From the NCBI GenBank assembly GCA_035295745.1, contig DATGIL010000073.1, forward strand, positions 62,001-126,000: a stretch of 64,000 nucleotides of DNA, read 5' to 3'. The number at the start of each line of letters is the position of its first letter. Position 1 is the first letter of the stretch. The notes under the pieces are model-generated. The model was not told the DNA's origin and searched no databases. It saw only the letters and a list, made by a program, of their open reading frames with translations. This DNA comes from JAIQFL01 sp035295745 (lineage in GTDB: Bacteria > Acidobacteriota > Terriglobia > Bryobacterales > Bryobacteraceae). Both the position numbers and the translations under genes were made by a program. Positions 18,512 through 28,500 of the stretch are shown here, piece after piece.

Positions 18512-19314
18512 GCCGCCACCGCGTGTGCGGCGAGCCTTACGAAGGCCTCACGCACCTTGGTGCGGTCGCCGCGGAAGAACTGGAGCCGGATCACGTCGCG
18601 GCCGGAGTCGAGGGCGTCACTCAGCGAGTCGAAAGAGCCGATCAGGATATCGCCTGCTCGAAGAGACGCGGCGGCAGCGGCGCCCTGCGGATCCAGATCC
18701 AGAATCAACAGGCCGTACGAGACGGGCTGGAGCGTGACTCCCAGCGAGGGCCGCGCCCCCTTTTGCAGGAAGGCCTTAACCGCGTCGCCGGGCACGGCGA
18801 CCCCGAGGCCGTTCACGATCGCGGTGTTGATGCCGATCACGCGCCCCTGGGCGTCGGCCAGGGGACCGCCCGAATTGCCGGGAGCGAGGCGCACGTCGGC
18901 GCGGATCCAGTTCTGTCGACCCATCCCGGGCAACGCTCCCAGCGAGTGAACCACGCCCGTGGAGACGGCGCCCGAGAAGCCGAGCGGACTCCCGACGGCG
19001 ATCACCAATTCGCCCGGGCGAAGTGCGCCCGAATCGCCTGGAGTCGCGGCGGGCAGGTCCGATTCGGAAGGCGGCGCGGCGAGCCGGATCATAGCCAGGT
19101 CGCGGCGCGGATCCTGCGAGAGCACTCGCCCTTCGAAGCGGCGGCCATCCCAAAGTTCCACTTGCAATTGGCGCTGACGAGCCACGTGGGCGTTGGTGAT
19201 GATGAGGCCGTCGGGCTTCCAGATCACACCGGAGCCTCCTCCACGGCGCTGGTCGGCGAACACCTGCACAGTGGATCGGCGCAGGCGCTCCGCGATTTCA
19301 CCGAATCCACGCAT
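18508..19314 (-). CDS. Trypsin-like serine protease (DegP/HtrA-like) without signal peptide
   Basis: A 268-residue S1C-type protease. The catalytic triad is clear: His in TNAHVA, Asp in DPRRDLAMI, Ser in APGNSGGPL. A short C-terminal PDZ-like half (SLGVTLQPVSYGLLILDLDP to SLRAGDILIGS) follows. The start at 19314 has GGAGGG six bases upstream; a longer frame exists but lacks such a site. The protein begins directly with MRGFGEIAERLRRS and shows neither a signal peptide nor a membrane anchor, so a cytoplasmic location is inferred, unusual for HtrA relatives. It lies one base after the related protease and overlaps the LuxR gene by 4 bp. Confidence 0.87.
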   Translation of the reverse strand: MRGFGEIAERLRRSTVQVFADQRRGGGSGVIWKPDGLIITNAHVARQRQLQVELWDGRRFEGRVLSQDPRRDLAMIRLAAPPSESDLPAATPGDSGALRPGELVIAVGSPLGFSGAVSTGVVHSLGALPGMGRQNWIRADVRLAPGNSGGPLADAQGRVIGINTAIVNGLGVAVPGDAVKAFLQKGARPSLGVTLQPVSYGLLILDLDPQGAAAAASLRAGDILIGSFDSLSDALDSGRDVIRLQFFRGDRTKVREAFVRLAAHAVAA

Positions 19315-19315
19315 G

Positions 19316-20195
19316 TCAGTCCCTCCGGGGCCGTTCCCCAATGGTGATGGCGATCGTCTGCGCAACTCCCCCGCGCGACACAAGGGCCGGGACAGACTGG
19401 CCGACGCCGTGAGATTCGAGCACCACCTGGATATCGTCAGTATCGGCGACCGGTGTGCCGCCGAGCGAAGTGAGGATGTCGCCGATAAGCACTCCCGCCT
19501 TGGCGGCCGGTCCTTCGGGCTCGAGCGACAGCACGATCAGACCTTTGTGATGATCGGGGAGTTCCACAGGTTGCAGGCCGACGCCGAGGTAGCCGCGTGC
19601 GACACGGCCGCGAGACAGAATCTCGTCGACGACGCGATCGATAGTGGTGGCGGGGATCGCCAAGCCGGCGATGCGCGAGAGCACGGAGGTCGCGATTCCG
19701 AGAGCTTCGCCCGCGGCATTCACGACGAGCCCTCCGGACGAACCCGGGTAGAGGGTGAGGTCGAGGCGAAGGTAGCGGTCGAGGCGCCCGCCGCGCCACG
19801 TGCGCCACGGCCCGCTGACGGCGCTGACGATTCCCATGGTGGCATTAACGCCGGAATCTTCGGAACGGCCGATGGTGAGCGCCAGGTTGCCGGGAGTCAC
19901 CTCGGAGGTGCTCTGGATGCTGGCGGCGGGGGCGCCCTCGAACTTGAGGATAGCGAGGTCGGTGCCGGGATCGCTTCCGGCTAAGGTAGCGGAGGCGTTG
20001 GTTCCGTTGGGCAAGGTCACGGTGATCTCTTCCTCGCGGCGGATGGTGTGCTCTGCGGTGACGACGATGCCGGGACGCCAAAGCACGCCGCTCGAAGAGA
20101 AGCGCGGCCGCGCGTGGACTGCCACAACGGCGTGGCCCGCCTTTTCGACTACGGCCGCCAGTTCATTGGAAAGGGCGGCCAGTTCGTTGGTCATT
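19316..20195 (-). CDS. HtrA-like serine protease with PDZ domain, no signal peptide
   Basis: A 292-residue paralogue of the downstream protease and first gene of the operon. Catalytic His is in VVTAEHTI (usual TNAHV altered around the His), Asp in PGTDLAILKF and Ser in LYPGSSGGLVV. A PDZ domain occupies about 200-285 (YLGVGLQPV, GPAAKAGVLIGDILTSLGG). The start at 20195 is set by CAGGAGAC on the minus strand; the preceding open stretch is cysteine-rich and not protease-like. As with its neighbour there is no export signal (MTNELAALSNELAAVV). Two cytoplasmic HtrA-like proteases next to a receiver-less LuxR regulator suggest a proteolysis-linked switch; this is inference. Confidence 0.87.
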
Positions 20196-20718
20196 CTTGA
20201 AGTCTCCTGTGATTTCAGGATGCCCCGGCAAGGGGTAAGGGCACATCGGCAAATCGGGCAGGAAGCGGCCCGGTAAATCGGACAGGATGCACTTGCACGT
20301 GGCCTCGTATCGATGAGTTTGGGTTCCAAACCCGCCATCCCGACTCGGATTCGAAGGATGGCCTCGAGTCAACGGCCTTTCACTGGAACGTGCCTCAATC
20401 ATGCTTCAGATGCTGTGGGATAGCGTTCCTTCGTCTCGCTTAGAAGCGTTCGCTGACACTAATGGGTGTCAACTGCCAATCCCTTTCTCGTAGTTCAGCT
20501 TGGGGAGAAACTCAGCCAGATAGTGCCCGTGAACCGGGTCTGCCTCCGCAGTCTTATCTTAGAGCCGCTCCCTTTCGACGGGCCTTGAACGGCAAAACAG
20601 GGTGAGTGTGTTGCGACTGATCCCGTTCGGTACGGCAAGCCTCGACTGATAGCTGCTCGGGAGACTTCTTCGTATGAGGGCCCTCGGTAGTGTCATTTCC
20701 CATCAGAAGCGCCAATCA
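20196..20718. other. Long gap with no supported gene
   Basis: Contains a 13-bp direct repeat AAATCGG(G/A)CAGGA at 20251 and 20275. On the minus strand a 27-residue remnant (AEADPVHGHYLAEFLP...) follows a stop at about 20562 and ends near 20475; it looks like decayed coding sequence but matches nothing I can name. Confidence 0.5.
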
Positions 20719-20774
20719 TTGACAGGTTCAAGAATCAGCGTGATAAGCAATCACGTTAAGATTTCAGTTATAAT
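20719..20774 (+). promoter_or_regulatory. Promoter region of the HNH-like gene with an inverted repeat over the -10
   Basis: TTGACA (20719-20724), 17 bp, then GATAAG (20742-20747). The perfect inverted repeat CGTGAT-AAGCA-ATCACG (20739-20755) overlaps this -10. A second, perfect TATAAT lies at 20769-20774 without a matching -35. An operator at 20739-20755 would block the first promoter. Confidence 0.5.
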
Positions 20775-20787
20775 CGAGGTACAATTC

Positions 20788-21627
20788 ATGGGTAAGTGCT
20801 GGGCCGACTGCCTCGGGAATTGCAGCTCGAAGCAATCACGCGAACATCTCGTATCCGAATCAATATTTCCACACGGTCGAATCTCGGTTCAAGGCTTTTC
20901 ATGGTGCCTGCGCGAGGCAAAGGACATCGGCATTTCCGGGCTGACGGGAAAGATTCTCTGCGAAGAACACAACAATAGGCTGTCTCCCGTTGATCAAATT
21001 GGCTGCTCCGCATTTGATACCTTCAAGGAGATACGTCGGCTCGCAAATGTACGCAAAAACATCAAACCAGGACTGCGACACGTTGTCAGGTATACGATCG
21101 ACGGTCCAATGCTGGAACGATGGTTTTTGAAAACACTGATCAACCTGAGTTGCGATAAGGAATATCCGATTGGACGTGAATCATTGGCCGTGGGGCGCCC
21201 TTCGGAACAATTGGTCCGGGTTGCATACGGGCTGGAGCAATTCAAGGACAAGGCAGGCCTCTACTGTGTGATGAGAGCCGGGATGCGGATCGAGTCAACC
21301 GATACGAATAAGTTTTTGCCGCTTATAAAAAGCGGGCATCATATTGAGGGAGGCGTGTTTGTCTTCCGGGGGCAGCAATTTCTTCTATTTCTAGAACCCG
21401 AAGGACCTCCCCATCCACTGCCTGAGATACATTTCGAAAACGAAAACCTCAGTCAGTGCATTTTGTGCTTTCACGATACTAATATTCAAATCAAAGAAGG
21501 AAAGCATCTTTCTCAAGTGCTTACCATTGAATGGCCGCGCCTTGGAAGGACAAATCTAAAACCAACTGCGGTACTTTCAGATTCTCAAGATCCCCTACCG
21601 TCTCAATCCGCGCCTTCATCTTCTTGA
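20788..21627 (+). CDS. HNH-endonuclease-like protein on a lower-GC insertion
   Basis: A 279-residue soluble protein. The N-terminal 70 residues show a Cys/His arrangement typical of HNH-like nucleases: CWADCLGNC, then SREHLVSESIF, and further on KILCEEHNNRLSPVD (C-x2-H-N). The rest is mixed alpha/beta with no other motif. ATG 20788 follows GAGGT and TATAAT. Base composition is visibly lower in GC than the neighbours (runs such as CGAAAACGAAAACC and frequent AAA/ATT codons), as expected for a recent acquisition. Cleavage activity and target are inferred only from the motif. It sits alone between the protease operon and the phosphatase-TIR-STAND operon. Confidence 0.65.
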   Translation: MGKCWADCLGNCSSKQSREHLVSESIFPHGRISVQGFSWCLREAKDIGISGLTGKILCEEHNNRLSPVDQIGCSAFDTFKEIRRLANVRKNIKPGLRHVVRYTIDGPMLERWFLKTLINLSCDKEYPIGRESLAVGRPSEQLVRVAYGLEQFKDKAGLYCVMRAGMRIESTDTNKFLPLIKSGHHIEGGVFVFRGQQFLLFLEPEGPPHPLPEIHFENENLSQCILCFHDTNIQIKEGKHLSQVLTIEWPRLGRTNLKPTAVLSDSQDPLPSQSAPSSS

Positions 21628-21756
21628 GGGTCAGGAATGTTGATTAGAATGGAATATCGCCGGATTCACATGAGCCTTCTCCAACTCCTTCGGGTTCAGG
21701 CCACACCCAATTGATGATTTAGCGAGTTGAGGAAGAGGCTTACCGCCAAGCCCACG

Positions 21757-21765
21757 TGCTATAAT
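21757..21765 (+). promoter_or_regulatory. Extended -10 promoter of the phosphatase-TIR-STAND operon
   Basis: TGCTATAAT: a perfect TATAAT (21760-21765) with TG one base upstream, the extended -10 form, which needs no good -35; none is seen. The start point would be near 21772, 47 nt upstream of the TTG start of the phosphatase. Confidence 0.5.
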
Positions 21766-21818
21766 TCTCCACCCGGCATGCAATCTGCGGCGAATACCAA
21801 AGCTCTCGAGGTGGTGGA

Positions 21819-24149
21819 TTGAAAGCTCTACTGGTAGCGGGCCTGGCCGCGGCAGGCGGCGTGCTGACGCTTGCCATTCTGTTCCCGCGCGTCGATCCGG
21901 CGGCGAAGACTCCGATGGCCGCCGATCGCAGTCAAGACATCGAACGTGTGCGGCAACTGGCGTCACGCTACGGCGTCAATACGGCGGGGTGGCGTGCGGT
22001 GGTGACCGACCAGACCGACCCGAAGTTCGACTACTATCTGGAGAAGTATCCAGACGATCCCGCGGCCAAGCTTTTCGGAATGCTCCGCATGACCGTGACG
22101 CTGCTCGATCCAAACAGCCGGCAGAGCATTCAGGCGATTCTGTTCCAGGATGGCCGTCTGGCGCAATGGAAGTGGGACCGTCCGCCCGCACAGCCGCATC
22201 CGAGCCCGCCACCCGCCACGATTTTGACTGATTTTGTCGGCTCGACCCCGGGCAAGTTGACCGAGGGCAACTTACCCGACGAGGACATACTCAAATACGA
22301 CTGGCAATGGAAGGCCGCGGACCGATTCCCGCTACGCGCCACCCTGGAGATTCAGCAGAAAGCGGGCGCTCTGATCTCCGCCGTCCTGACGCCTGCCTAC
22401 GACGACCACTTCGAGAAGGAGTACAAGAAAAGTCAGAAGAGTCCGATACGAATCATCGGGTTCGGGACCGGAGTGGTGGTGTGGGGCTTGGGACTGGTGC
22501 TCTGCATCTGGCAGACCGTTCGAGGAAGAATGCGGTGGCCCATTCCGATCGTACTCTTCGGAGCGCAGGTGATTTGGGTGGCGATCAGTTTCTGGGCGGG
22601 CACCTATTACCAGGAGTATGTGGGCAGAAGGCAGAGCGGTATCGACGAACTTTTTCTAATGATTGGGGAGAACTCCGCGGTCTTCTGGTCATTCTTCTGG
22701 TTGCCGGTACTGGCCGGCGCGGGCAGTGCGATCCGCTCGGCAGGCAATCGCGAGAAGTGGCATTCGCTGGCCGAAATCGCACGCGGCCGCCGGCTGAACC
22801 GCGCATCGGCGGAGTCGCTGGCAGCCGGATTACTGAGTGGCATCGGGCTGGCGGCCGTGCCCTACCTGGTGGCGGCGCTACGGTGGCTGCCGAACGACGT
22901 GCTCGAATTCCGGTCGATCGATGCGCTGGTGGCGCCCGCTCCTGGGCTGATGGCGCTGCGGCTCTCGGCAGCGGTTCCGGCGCTCGCGCTGTTCGGTTTC
23001 CTTTTTCCCTTTCTGCGGCACCTGCGCAAGGAGTTTTGGTTTTGGACGGCATTTGCGCCCGTCAGCATTCTGGTATTGACCGATAGCATGCCGTTTCACA
23101 CCCCGGCGCCTTCCCTGGCGAGCGCCATCCTGATTTTCATCGCGTGGTTGCTGATCTATCGGCGATTCGATCTGCTGGCGGTGCTGGTAACGGCGGTTAC
23201 GGCCCGCGCCGCGGTAGTGCCTTGTCTGCTGCTATCGGAACCGGTCTCGTCGCTGCGCGTTTCAGCCATCGGGATTCTGACGGTGGGGGGTGCGGCGATC
23301 GCGGCTTCGGTCTACTGGGCGGTGCGCGGTCCGGAAGCGCAGACGCGGCCCGAGTCGTCGGTGAGCGGTGTGTCGCCGGACGCCGATCTGCCCGCGAAGA
23401 GCGATCGCGAGCGCCTGCAGGCCGAGTTCGAAGTGGCCCGTAAGGCGCAACAGGATGCCCTGCCGGAGGAGCCGCCGAAGCTGGAGCGCTACACACTCGC
23501 CGGCTGGTGCGAACCGGCGCAACAGGTAGGCGGCGATCTCTACGACTTCTTTCCGCTGCCGGATGGCCGTCTCGGCATCGCCGTGGCCGACGTTTCGGGG
23601 AAGGGAGTGCCGGCGGCCCTCTACATGATGGTGACGAAGGGCCTGCTCACGGCGGTTTCGCGGGAGAGCAATCAACTGCTCTACATCCTGGAGCAGGTGA
23701 ATTTACACCTGTATCGCGCCTGCCGCAGAAAAGTGTTTGTGACGATGGCCGCGGTGGTGCTCGATCACGTGACCGGCCGCCTGGAGTATGGCCGCGCGGG
23801 CCACAATCCGGTGGTATGGCGGCGCACGCGCAAGGGCGAGACCAAACTGCTGAAGCCTCCAGGTCTCGGACTTGGGATGACACCCGGAGAGCGTTTCACG
23901 CGCACCCTGCGCATCGAAGAGTACGACCTGGAGCCGGACGATGCGATCGTTCTTTACTCCGACGGCGTCACCGAGGCGATCGACGCCGGCATGGACCAGT
24001 TCGGAGAAGAACGCCTGATGCGCGCGGTGGAAAGGACCGACGGTCAATCGGCCATCGACAGCCGCGACGCCATTCTGCGCGAGTTGCGGGGCTTTATGGG
24101 AGCGGTTCCGGCGCGCGACGACATCACGCTGGTCGTGATTCGAGCGTAA
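21819..24149 (+). CDS. Membrane SpoIIE/RsbU-type PP2C phosphatase
   Basis: A 776-residue protein: N-terminal membrane anchor (1-22), an extracytoplasmic region to about 205, several membrane helices from about 210 to 500, a coiled linker (510-550, ...RERLQAEFEVARKAQQD) and a C-terminal SpoIIE-type phosphatase domain (555-776). Metal-binding aspartates appear in QQVGGDLYDF, VADVSGKG, YSDGVTEAID and ARDDITLVV. Such enzymes dephosphorylate STAS anti-sigma antagonists; one is encoded in the same run at 29239. The TTG start follows GAGGTGG. The multi-helix module resembles 7TM-type sensor domains, so the input is probably a membrane or periplasmic signal. Confidence 0.87.
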   Translation: MKALLVAGLAAAGGVLTLAILFPRVDPAAKTPMAADRSQDIERVRQLASRYGVNTAGWRAVVTDQTDPKFDYYLEKYPDDPAAKLFGMLRMTVTLLDPNSRQSIQAILFQDGRLAQWKWDRPPAQPHPSPPPATILTDFVGSTPGKLTEGNLPDEDILKYDWQWKAADRFPLRATLEIQQKAGALISAVLTPAYDDHFEKEYKKSQKSPIRIIGFGTGVVVWGLGLVLCIWQTVRGRMRWPIPIVLFGAQVIWVAISFWAGTYYQEYVGRRQSGIDELFLMIGENSAVFWSFFWLPVLAGAGSAIRSAGNREKWHSLAEIARGRRLNRASAESLAAGLLSGIGLAAVPYLVAALRWLPNDVLEFRSIDALVAPAPGLMALRLSAAVPALALFGFLFPFLRHLRKEFWFWTAFAPVSILVLTDSMPFHTPAPSLASAILIFIAWLLIYRRFDLLAVLVTAVTARAAVVPCLLLSEPVSSLRVSAIGILTVGGAAIAASVYWAVRGPEAQTRPESSVSGVSPDADLPAKSDRERLQAEFEVARKAQQDALPEEPPKLERYTLAGWCEPAQQVGGDLYDFFPLPDGRLGIAVADVSGKGVPAALYMMVTKGLLTAVSRESNQLLYILEQVNLHLYRACRRKVFVTMAAVVLDHVTGRLEYGRAGHNPVVWRRTRKGETKLLKPPGLGLGMTPGERFTRTLRIEEYDLEPDDAIVLYSDGVTEAIDAGMDQFGEERLMRAVERTDGQSAIDSRDAILRELRGFMGAVPARDDITLVVIRA

Positions 24150-24170
24150 ACTTGCACTGAGCGAACACCA

Positions 24171-25547
24171 ATGGCGCCGTTCGAAATCGAGGAGTTCTGG
24201 GAGGATCTGTTAGCTTTCATCGAGGAAGGCCGCGTCGTACCGGTGGTTGGCGCAGAGTTGCTGACAATCGAGAATGCAGGCGTCGCGGCCCCTCTCTATC
24301 GCGTGGTGGCCGACCGTCTTCTGGCGCGATATTCGCTGGAACCCCTGGCACAGGAACAATACGGGATTTTTGAAGCGGTAGCCGCGCTCAGCTCACAGCC
24401 GAAGGTGCGTGTCACGTCGCTTTACCGGCAGATCCACGACATCCTCAAGGACGTCTTGGCGGCACAGACCGCGGTGATGCAGCCGCTTCGCGATCTCGCA
24501 TCCATCCAGCACTTCAATCTGTTCGCCACCACCACGCCCGATGACTTATTGGCTCGTGCCCTGAGTGCGGTACGCGGCACGCCGCCAGACGAGATCGTTT
24601 ACGCACCCAAGCTCCCTACCGAACGAAGGCGCGACATTCCCGAGACTCCCTCTTCGCGCTACTCGGCGGTCTTCTACCTGTTCGGGAAGGCCGATGTTCA
24701 GGCATTCTACGCCATCCACGACGAAGATGCGCTGGAGTTTCCCTACATGTTGCAGGCGGGCGATGGGCCGGAGCGGATGTTCTCGCAGATGCGCAGCCGC
24801 AACCTGCTGCTGATCGGCTGTACGTTTGCGGATTGGCTCAGCCGCTACTTCATCCGGCTATCGAACTCGGAACGTCTGGCCGCGGCGCAACGGACCAAGA
24901 AGGAATACCTGGTGGGAGAGGAGACCGCGCGCGATCCGGGTCTGATCATCTTCCTGGAGCGCTTCAGCCAGGACTCGCGCTGCTACCCGATTGCCGCCAG
25001 GGAGTTCGTCGCGGAACTCTACCGCCGTTGGCGCGAGCGCAATCCAGCCGCGGAGCCCGCGGGCGCACCCCCGCCGGAGACCCTCTCGCAAGGTAGCGAC
25101 ATCTTCATCAGCTACTCCAGCGCCGACGTAGGCGCGGCGAGAACGCTGTATGAGACGCTACAGGGCTTGGGTGGCGACGTCGCGTGGTTCGACAAAACCG
25201 CACTCAAGCCCGGCGACACCTGGGACCGTCAAATTCTGGGCGCGATCCAAAAATGCAGTCTCTTCCTGCCCCTGCTTTCGGCAAGCACCGAGCAGCGCAC
25301 CGAAGGCTACTTCCGCCGCGAGTGGGACGAAGCCGCTGAGCGCGCCCGCCGGATCGCCGGCCGCAAATTCATCTTCCCGATTGTGATCGATGACGACTAC
25401 ACCGGAAACATGGGCCGCTACGCCCTGGTACCCGAGCGGTTCACGAGCGTCCAATACAGCCACGCGCCCGGTGGGCAGATGAGCGATACGCTACGCGACG
25501 AGATCAAGGAGCAACTCCGCACCCTTCGAAGAGCGAGGGCGTCATGA
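24171..25547 (+). CDS. SIR2-like/TIR two-domain protein (putative NADase effector)
   Basis: A 458-residue protein. Residues 8-285 resemble the SIR2 fold: VVPVVGAELL (24-31) for the dinucleotide loop, NLFATTTPDD (116-125) for the TTN-x-D motif, and RNLLLIGCTFADWL (210-223). The usual catalytic Asn (TTN) is Thr and the L-H-G histidine region reads YLFG (169-172), so the SIR2 active site looks degenerate. After a Pro/Ala linker (291-309) a TIR domain follows (310-430): DIFISYSSADV, WFDKTALKPGDTW, and SASTEQRTEGYFRREWDEA with Glu384 at the position of the NADase glutamate. It overlaps the STAND gene by 4 bp. Inferred role: NAD-cleaving effector with an inactive SIR2 scaffold or sensor. Confidence 0.82.
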   Translation: MAPFEIEEFWEDLLAFIEEGRVVPVVGAELLTIENAGVAAPLYRVVADRLLARYSLEPLAQEQYGIFEAVAALSSQPKVRVTSLYRQIHDILKDVLAAQTAVMQPLRDLASIQHFNLFATTTPDDLLARALSAVRGTPPDEIVYAPKLPTERRRDIPETPSSRYSAVFYLFGKADVQAFYAIHDEDALEFPYMLQAGDGPERMFSQMRSRNLLLIGCTFADWLSRYFIRLSNSERLAAAQRTKKEYLVGEETARDPGLIIFLERFSQDSRCYPIAAREFVAELYRRWRERNPAAEPAGAPPPETLSQGSDIFISYSSADVGAARTLYETLQGLGGDVAWFDKTALKPGDTWDRQILGAIQKCSLFLPLLSASTEQRTEGYFRREWDEAAERARRIAGRKFIFPIVIDDDYTGNMGRYALVPERFTSVQYSHAPGGQMSDTLRDEIKEQLRTLRRARAS

Positions 25548-28500
25548 CCCCGGGCGCTCACCTGCGCATCGATGAGCAAAATCCGTGGCCCGGGTTGAGC
25601 GCGTTCGACGAGGCTGCCCAGCGGTTCTTCAACGGACGCCAGGAGGAGACTGCGGCTTTACGCCGGCTGGTGGCGCATTCGCCGCTGACCGTCCTGTTCG
25701 GCGCTTCAGGCCTCGGCAAGACCTCGCTCTTGCACGCCGGTCTCTTTCCGCTCCTTCGCCGCGACTTTCTGCCGGTCTATGTACGGCTCGATCTGCGAGA
25801 CTCCATGGTGCCCCTCATCGATCAGGTGAAGGCAGCGCTGGAGACGGAGATCCGGCTCAGACGAGTCGAAACGCCGGAGTTTCGCAGTGGAGAATCGCTC
25901 TGGGAATACCTGCATCGCGGCGGGCTGGAACTGTGGAGCGAGCAGAATCAGTTGCTCACGCCGGTGTTCGTGTTCGATCAGTTCGAAGAGGTCTTCACCT
26001 TGGGAGCATCGCGCGCGGCAGCTGTGGCGCGGCTACGCAGCGATCTCGCGGACCTGATCGAGAATCGCGTGCCGGAGGCGTCGGCCGCCCAAGTCCTGGA
26101 AAGCAGTCCCGGCCCGGATGAGATCGCGACCGATCGGCAGAGATACAAGGTGCTGTTGAGCTTTCGCGAGGATTTTCTGCCGGTAATCGAAGGCTGGAAA
26201 CGCGAGATTCCCTCGATCATGCGCAACCGCCTGCGGCTGCTACCGATGTCGGGAGCCCAGGCATTCGAGGCCGTGCACGCGACGGCGCCGGCTTTGGCTC
26301 CGGAACCGATCGCGCACCGCATTGTGTCGTTCGTGGCGGCTGCGGGAGAAGACTCAGGCGAGGGAGAAGGCGATCTCGCCGTCGAGCCGGCGCTGTTGAG
26401 TCTGTTGTGCAATGGCCTGAATGAGCGTCGCAAACAGCAGGGCAAGGCGCAATTCGACGAGGCTCTCCTGATGGGAACGGGGCAGGCGATCGTCGCCGAT
26501 TTCTATCGGGACGCTGTGGCCGGGCTCCCCGCGCCCGTGCACCGGTTTATCGAGCGCGAACTCATCACTGAGCGAGGTTTCCGCAAGCCCTGCGATGTAG
26601 ACGACGCGCTTACGGTACATCGCGTATCCCGCGAGGATCTGGCGCGGTTGGTGGATCGGCGGTTGTTGCGCATCGAGCCGGTGCGGGGCAGCGAACGAGT
26701 GGAGTTGACCCACGACTTGCTGACTCGCGTGGTGCGCGAGCACCGCGAGCAACAACGGGAACGAGATCGCCGCCGCCGACGGAACCTGGTGGTCGCGGTG
26801 GTATCGCTGGTTGCGGTGTCGCTTGGGGTACTGGCAGCCATCATGGGCCACCTGTATCTGAAAGCATCGGCAGCACAGATCGCCGCCGAGGAGGCCACCA
26901 GGCAGGCGAGAGAGGCGTCGGCAGAGGAGTTCACCCAACGTCAGCATGCGCAAGCCTCGCAAACAGAATCAGAAAGGGAGACGCGATCCGCCCTGAGCCA
27001 TCAGCTTTCCGGCGCTTCGGTCAACTCGGGAGGCACGGTCGCTGGGATTCTGTTTGCCCTGGGCGCCATCGCGGCGACAAACGACGTAGATCACGTCGTG
27101 CTCCCGGATGCGGCGGAGGCGCTCCGCGTGGCAATCGACACCATGCACAGGGCGAAGGCTCCTTCAGCCATCGAACTGGCCCTGCCTGGCAATACTCTCA
27201 GACCCACCTTGATCCGGTTCAGCCGTGACCACACTCGCGTCGTCACGGTGGCGGGCGACAACGAGGTGAGGGTCTGGGACGTCTCCCAAGGTGAGGAGAT
27301 CTCCACTGTAAAGCCGGGCTCCTGTCCCATTCTCGAGTTCAGTCAGGATTTGACGCGTCTGGCGTGCGGAGGGCGGGAAGTCGGCAGTTTCTTCGATTTA
27401 GCGAAGAATCAAAAACTTCGGGCCACAGCCGGCTGTCAAGGCTGCGCGCTTAAGGCAATGGGGTTCAGCCCCGACGGACGGCTTCTTGTTTGGGAGGACC
27501 TCGTGGCCACCCACATTACCGATGGTGTGTCCATCAAACGGGATTTCACCGGCCACAAGGCGGTGGTCAGTCCGGACGGCAAGATCCTGGCGACGATCAC
27601 GGACCAGGCTGTGAAGCTATGGGACGTAGCCTCGGGTGGCGAATTGCGAACGCTCAATGCGATGGCGGATCGCGCCGTCTTTAGCCCGGATGGAAAGCAA
27701 CTGGCTGTGAATGGCCCGAGCGGGCTTCTGGTATTCGACCTTTCCTCAGGCACAAGCACACCCGTTACCGCACCTGGCGGAAATATGGATGTGAGGTGTA
27801 TCGCGTTCAGTCCCGATCTCAGGCGGTTGGCCGTGTTGGGGCTCACGACCTGGCAGGTGGCCGATCTTCCAACGCCGGTCAGGCCGCCCTGGTCGCATTC
27901 GCCGGTGGATACGTCGGTCCCCCACCTGCTGATGGCAGGCACCTGCGGATTCGGAAAAGACAGAGTCGTCATCAATGGGCGATCGGATTATCCCCTGACT
28001 GTCAATGGGCATTATGACATCGGCGGCGGAATGCATGCAGAGATGTGGGATACCGACTCCGAACGGCTCTACTACTCCGCCGACGCGGTGAGCGACGACG
28101 GAGAAGTTTTCGCTCACATCATCGATGCTACCGTCGGCATGACCAACGGCAGCAGCCGTCCGATCGCGGCACTGCCCGCACGCGACATCCATTTGCACGC
28201 CGCGGTATTCAGTCCCGATGCCTCGCAGGTGGTTACCTCGGGCGACGACCGCCGGGCGCGCACCTGGGATGTAAACAGCGGCCGCAAACTCTCGGCACTG
28301 CTTGCGGCCAGTTTTCCAATCACTTTCGCTGCCTACAGCCCCGACGGGACGATCATTGTGACCACGGACGGGGGCTCGACAACGGACGGTACCGAAATCG
28401 CGAAACTGTGGGACGCGCGCTCCGGCCATCTGATCCGCAATCTCTCTGCGCCGGCCGCTCCCAACACTCCGCAACTTGCCGCGCTAGCTTTCAGTCCCGA

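Noticed and set aside
20475..20562. Short coding-like remnant on the minus strand
   Set aside because: Only about 27 codons after a stop; too short to assign and no flanking homology.
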